Source: Rhizomys pruinosus
Taxonomy: Eukaryota > Chordata > Mammalia > Rodentia > Spalacidae
Direction: 5' to 3'
Assembly (NCBI GenBank): GCA_009823505.1
Contig: VZQC01006585.1
Span: 37,637-101,636 of the forward strand
DNA length: 64,000 nt
The notes beneath the pieces were generated by a model. The model had not been told where the DNA came from and did no database searches. It was given only the letters and a program-made list of their open reading frames with translations. Positions 60,091-64,000 of the stretch are shown here, piece by piece. The position numbers and the translations under genes were made by a program. Within the stretch, counting starts at the first letter, position 1, and every line of letters begins with the position of its first letter.

Positions 60091-61690
60091 AGAATAGCCA
60101 AATCAACCCTGAGTGAAAAGAGCTACACAGGAGGGATCTCTATACCAGATTTTAAACTGTACTACAGGGCTATAGTCATAAAAACAGCCTGGTACTGGCA
60201 CAAAAACAGACCTGTTGACCAATGGAACAAAACCGAAGATCCAAATCTGAGCACATACAATTTCAGCCATCTCATATTTGACAAGGGGGCCAAGAAACCA
60301 CAATGGAGAAAAGACAGCATCTTCAGCAAGTGGTGTTGGCAAAACTGGATCACCACTTGTAGAAGAATGAAATTAAACCCCTACCTCTCACCCTGTACAA
60401 AAGTCAACTCCAGATGGATTAAAGACCTCAACGTGAAACCCCAAACTCTGAAGGTGATAGAAGAAAAAGTTGGCAGCAGACTACAAGACATAGGCGTAGG
60501 AAAAGACTTCCTAAATCAGACAGCAGCTGCACAAGAATTAAGGTCGACAATTGACAAATGGGACCTCATCAAACTCAAAAGCTTCTGTACATCAAAAGAA
60601 ACAATCAAGGAAGTGAAGAGAAATCCCACAGAGTGGGAGGAAACCTTCACTGCAGATACATCTGACAAAGCATTGATTTCCAGAATATATAAACTACTCA
60701 AAAAACAAAGAAAAAAGAAAACAAATGACCCGCTCAATAGATGGAGCAAAGAACTGAACAGAGACTTCACAAGTGAGGAATTAGAGATGTCTGAGAAACA
60801 CCTCAAGAACTGTTCAACATCACTAATCATTAAGGAAATGCAAATGAAAACCACTTTAAGATATCATCTTACTCCAATAAGACTGGCTAGGATCAAGAAA
60901 ACAAATGATACCAAGTGCTGGAGAGGTTGTGGGGAAAGGGGAACACTCATCCACTGCTGGTGGGAATGTAAACTCGTACAGCCACTATGGAAAGCAGTGT
61001 GGAGAACCCTTGGAAGACTTGGAATGAACTTGCCACCCGACCCAGCCATACCACTCCTGGGCATGTACCCTCAAGACTTACGCCACCACAGAGATACATG
61101 CACGGCCATGTTTATTGCAGCTCTCTTCACAATAGCAAGGAGCTGGAACCAACCTAAATGCCCCTCAACTGACGAGTGGATAGAGAAAATGTGGTACATC
61201 TACACAATGGAGTTCTATGCAGCAGTAAAGAAAGACGACATCACGAGCTTTGCAGGAAAATGGCTGGAGCTAGAGGACATCATGCTGAGTGAAGTAACAC
61301 AGTCCCAGAAAAACAAACGACGCATGGTATCCCTCATCTGTGGATGCTAGTGCCAATTACCCAGTTGTAAGTATTTCTTGTGTAGGGCCCCCTGAGCTTT
61401 TGTACAAAGCAGTTGGGCATAATGCATTTTGGAAACAACAACAACAACAGAAAATACTGCATCAAAGAACTGACTGAAACAGTGAACTTCTGCTCAAAAC
61501 AGTCAACTTCCCCATGGAAAATATTGAGAAAGACTAAGAGATGGAAAGCATGTTTGGCAGAATGCACGAGCTCTGGTGGGGTGGGGGAATGAGCGGGAAC
61601 ATGGGTCTAGATTTGTTAAAAATAAATAAATAAATTTATGTGAAAAAAAAAGAGATACCACAAAAAAAATAATAAATAAATAAATAAAAA
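60091..61690 (+). mobile_element. 5'-truncated LINE-1: ORF2 C-terminus plus 3' UTR
   Basis: The frame from about 60,091 to the TAG at 61,348-61,350 is open (about 419 codons). It matches the C-terminal third of L1 ORF2p, from [20 protein letters not shown] through [15 protein letters not shown] and [13 protein letters not shown] to the Cys-rich [19 protein letters not shown] and [18 protein letters not shown]. Endonuclease and reverse-transcriptase domains are missing, so it cannot move by itself. The 3' UTR has a CAA run, a G-rich stretch near 61,575 and an A-rich end. Upstream of 60,091 the L1 match stops, which fits ordinary 5' truncation. Confidence 0.9.
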
Positions 61691-62930
61691 CTTTATGTGG
61701 CAGCACAGATGGATCTTGATCTACCTGGAAACTGGTGTGGGTTTTCACAAGATGGTCAGTGAATTCCTGATAGGGAGACTTGGAGAACATGATATCTTTC
61801 CAGAGTTTGGGGGTCAGGTCGCTCTAGGTCTTGCAGATAGTGTCACAAGTAGCACTGATGAAGTTACTCAGGGGAGCAGCGCACCCCTAGCTGATGGTTA
61901 AGTCATAAATGCTGGCCATCCACAGCAGCTTTTGGACACAGGATCAGAGACAATGCCAGTGCCTCTGGGTACAGGTGTGATAAGGCACCTCAAGATTGCC
62001 CATAGCCGTGCCATATCATGAACCCAGTAGTTAAAACTTAAGGTATGGGAATAAAAGAAAAGTTTAATACAATTGAACTGGGACAGGAGTTCTGAGAACA
62101 GGTCAGCATGCACCTGGTTGCTTAGAAACTAAGTCATTCTGCATGGCTTCAGTACTTTATGCTTGACTTGCTTTTAGTGAATAGGAGTTGTTAGAGGGGC
62201 TTATACCCCTAAGTTTGGTAACATAAACTTTCTACCCCTTGATATGGTTTTTCTTATATAAACACCTCCTGACTGTGACTCAGAGCTACATACCCTGGAC
62301 CGGGACTCTGGTGTGTAGTCATCAGCTGACTAAAGACTTTCTACTGGCCCTGTTTTGTGTCTGAGTGGTCTTCTCTAGTGAAATTATGCTATTACACAGG
62401 GATGAGGTACACTACAACAAAAACATGGTGACTTATTGCCTTGCATGGAACTGTATGTGGCTTGCCAATCTTGTTCCCCTCCCCTCAGGAGCCATTCTAC
62501 ACAGGATCAATGGCTAATATGCTTTAATGACCAGACTATTTCTTGGAGCACTTAACACCCAGACCAGAATGACCATCATAGTCCCCAACAGCAACAAAAG
62601 CCTTGCCCTGGTGAGCTAGCCAGAGTCTCCTCATTATGGATACTTCCAGGAAAAGGCAACATTCTGATTCTTTGATGGGCAGGGAGAACAGGTAGATCTT
62701 TTCAGGGACTTGATCATCATGTTCTTGAGTAGGCAGTCTAGCTTGGTGACTGGGATCCAATTTTTGTCCTTGGCTTTGTCTCCACAAGCCCAGTGGTCTC
62801 TGTCCCAGCACAGGCCATGGCAAGGACTGGGGCCTGAAGACTGCTGTTGAATCTTCCATGGAAGCCCCCACTACCTCGCAAGCCAAGGCCCTCAGGACCC
62901 TTCTGCCTTATTGGCCTCATCCACTATTTA
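61690..62930 (-). pseudogene. Rps2-ps: RPS2 processed pseudogene, interrupted
   Basis: Cytosolic ribosomal protein S2 is part of the 40S subunit. Minus-strand matches in protein order are: [13 protein letters not shown] (the Gly-rich N-terminus), [34 protein letters not shown], then NKIGKPHTVPCK. After an insertion they resume at VPRGTGIVSDPVSK, then [16 protein letters not shown] near the C-terminus, followed by a 3' UTR-like end. There are no introns, and frameshifts and stops are many, so this is an old retrocopy. An insertion of about 400 bp separates the PHTVPCK and RGTGIV parts. Confidence 0.88.
62019..62425 (+). mobile_element. LTR-like insertion inside the RPS2 pseudogene
   Basis: About 407 bp between RPS2 segments, beginning TG and ending CA, with a TATA box ttatataaa near 62,253-62,262. 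It is then followed by an R/U5-like stretch. I did not find a clear target duplication, so the ends are approximate. It is unlike the 274-bp LTR family. The likely identity is a solo LTR of another family. Confidence 0.5.
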
Positions 62931-62999
62931 ATGGTTTCTGGAAGAGCTTAAATAATTTAATTTTAAATTATCTTACAAATTACCAGGTTTCCTTATTCT

Positions 63000-63372
63000 G
63001 GAGCTGTATTACTCACTTTTCTGTTGTTATGATAGAAACACCATGACCAAAGGAACTTACAAAAGGAAGAGTTTATTTCAGCTTATGGTTCCAGGAGAAA
63101 TAGAGTCCATCACGGTGGGAGGCATGGCGGCAGGAGATGCTGGAGCAGGAACAGAAAGCAGAGGCTTACATCTTCAAGAGGGCACAGGAAGCAGAGAGAG
63201 TGACTGGCGATGTGGCAAGGAATTTTGAACTCTCTAAGCCCACCCCCAGTGACCAGCTTCCTCCAGCAGGCCACACCTTCTAAGATCTCCCAAAATAGCA
63301 CCACCAACTGGGAACAAAATGTCCAAATACTTGGAGTCTATGAGGACATTCTCATTCAAATCACCACAGGAA
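63000..63372 (+). repeat. Rodent interspersed repeat
   Basis: Starts near gtattactcacttttctgtt and ends attcaaatcaccacag. Second copy of the family at 935-1262, opposite orientation. Short frames across it are not genes. Confidence 0.7.
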
Positions 63373-63967
63373 CCAAATATGATGACCATAGTCTGGGAGT
63401 ATTCTGGTTACCTCAAATCCCATGTTCCAATGTGGAAGTTGTTTCATGAAGTTTTATATTAACAGAAAAAGGAAATTAATAAATAAGGGCACTTTTCAAG
63501 TTCATTTATGGAGACATAGGTGGTTACAGCAAAGCTTTTGGCTGATGGAAACTAGTGGTCTGTTAATACTTTTAAAAGGAAATTAGTGTTCTGTTTACAC
63601 ATAATTTACCTAACGATTAATAAAGGATGGTAGGTCAGATATAGAGAACAATAAATGGCTATTAAGGGGACTAAAAATGGCCTGATTTATAATTAGGCTG
63701 TGGGCTTGGAACATTCCAAACTCTCCACAGTCACTGTAGTTCTAATCAGTTAATCAGCCTTGCAGAAGGGAGGTTCAGTTGGAAGGTTCAGCTTCTTTCT
63801 GGAAACTTTCACACTGTGGCCAGGATCCTCCCAGAACAAAGTGAAGGCAATGCAGCATGCTCTGTGCCTGAGTGCATAGACTTAGCCCAGAGGTCACGAC
63901 CCTGTAATATGGACCAGCCAGTCAGAATATATGTTGCCATATGTAGGAGATAAAGAAATTGAACTGT
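63373..63967. other. No gene seen
   Basis: AT-rich then moderate-GC sequence up to the B2 head at the edge. Confidence 0.45.
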
Positions 63968-64000
63968 AGGGGCTAGAAAGATGGCAGGGTGGTTAAGAGC
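63968..64000 (+). repeat. B2-type SINE head, cut by the window end
   Basis: ggggctagaaagatggcagg, then runs off the window. Confidence 0.8.

Overview
The window is nuclear DNA from a muroid rodent. The evidence is its dense load of B1 (7SL-derived) and B2/B3/B4 (tRNA-derived) SINEs, rodent-type L1 3' ends and rodent LTR elements. The commonest B2 copies differ from the mouse, rat and hamster B2 I know: they carry a short internal duplication and a long 3' extension. I therefore cannot name the species, and suspect a muroid outside the mouse/rat group. Only two host genes can be supported; most of the rest is repeats.

Left part (about 4.8-9.8 kb, + strand): five exons of a pyroglutamylated RFamide peptide receptor (QRFPR/GPR103 family, probably the rodent Qrfpr-like paralogue). 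The exon order and most splice sites survive. The copy is a pseudogene: the TM6 toggle tryptophan is a TAG stop, the TM5 proline is serine, one splice junction has lost a base, and the C-terminal tail has an early TGA. The exon for the N-terminus and TM1-TM2 is not in the window.

Right part (32.2-58.2 kb, - strand): an apparently intact KRAB zinc-finger gene. Its three exons join in frame to 762 codons: a start codon at the very end of a CpG-island first exon, a 127-bp KRAB-A exon, and a 2.16-kb exon with 13 tandem C2H2 fingers. Its 21.9-kb first intron contains an LTR element with paired 274-bp LTRs, a 6-bp target duplication and no recognisable coding capacity. A solo LTR of the same family lies at 15.2 kb.

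Five or more minisatellites stand out: 54-bp (2.7-4.5 kb), 18-bp C/G-skewed (10.6-11.7 kb), 36-bp (18.2-19.0 kb), 46-bp (23.7-24.0 kb) and 40-bp (51.7-52.7 kb), plus a 74-bp tandem at the end of the receptor pseudogene. At least two grew out of SINE sequence. The right edge holds a 5'-truncated L1 with an open ORF2 C-terminus and an RPS2 processed pseudogene broken by an LTR-like insertion. One N at 25,200 sits at a suspicious duplicated join. I found no rRNA, functional tRNA or CRISPR. Coordinates of old repeats are approximate to about 10 bp.
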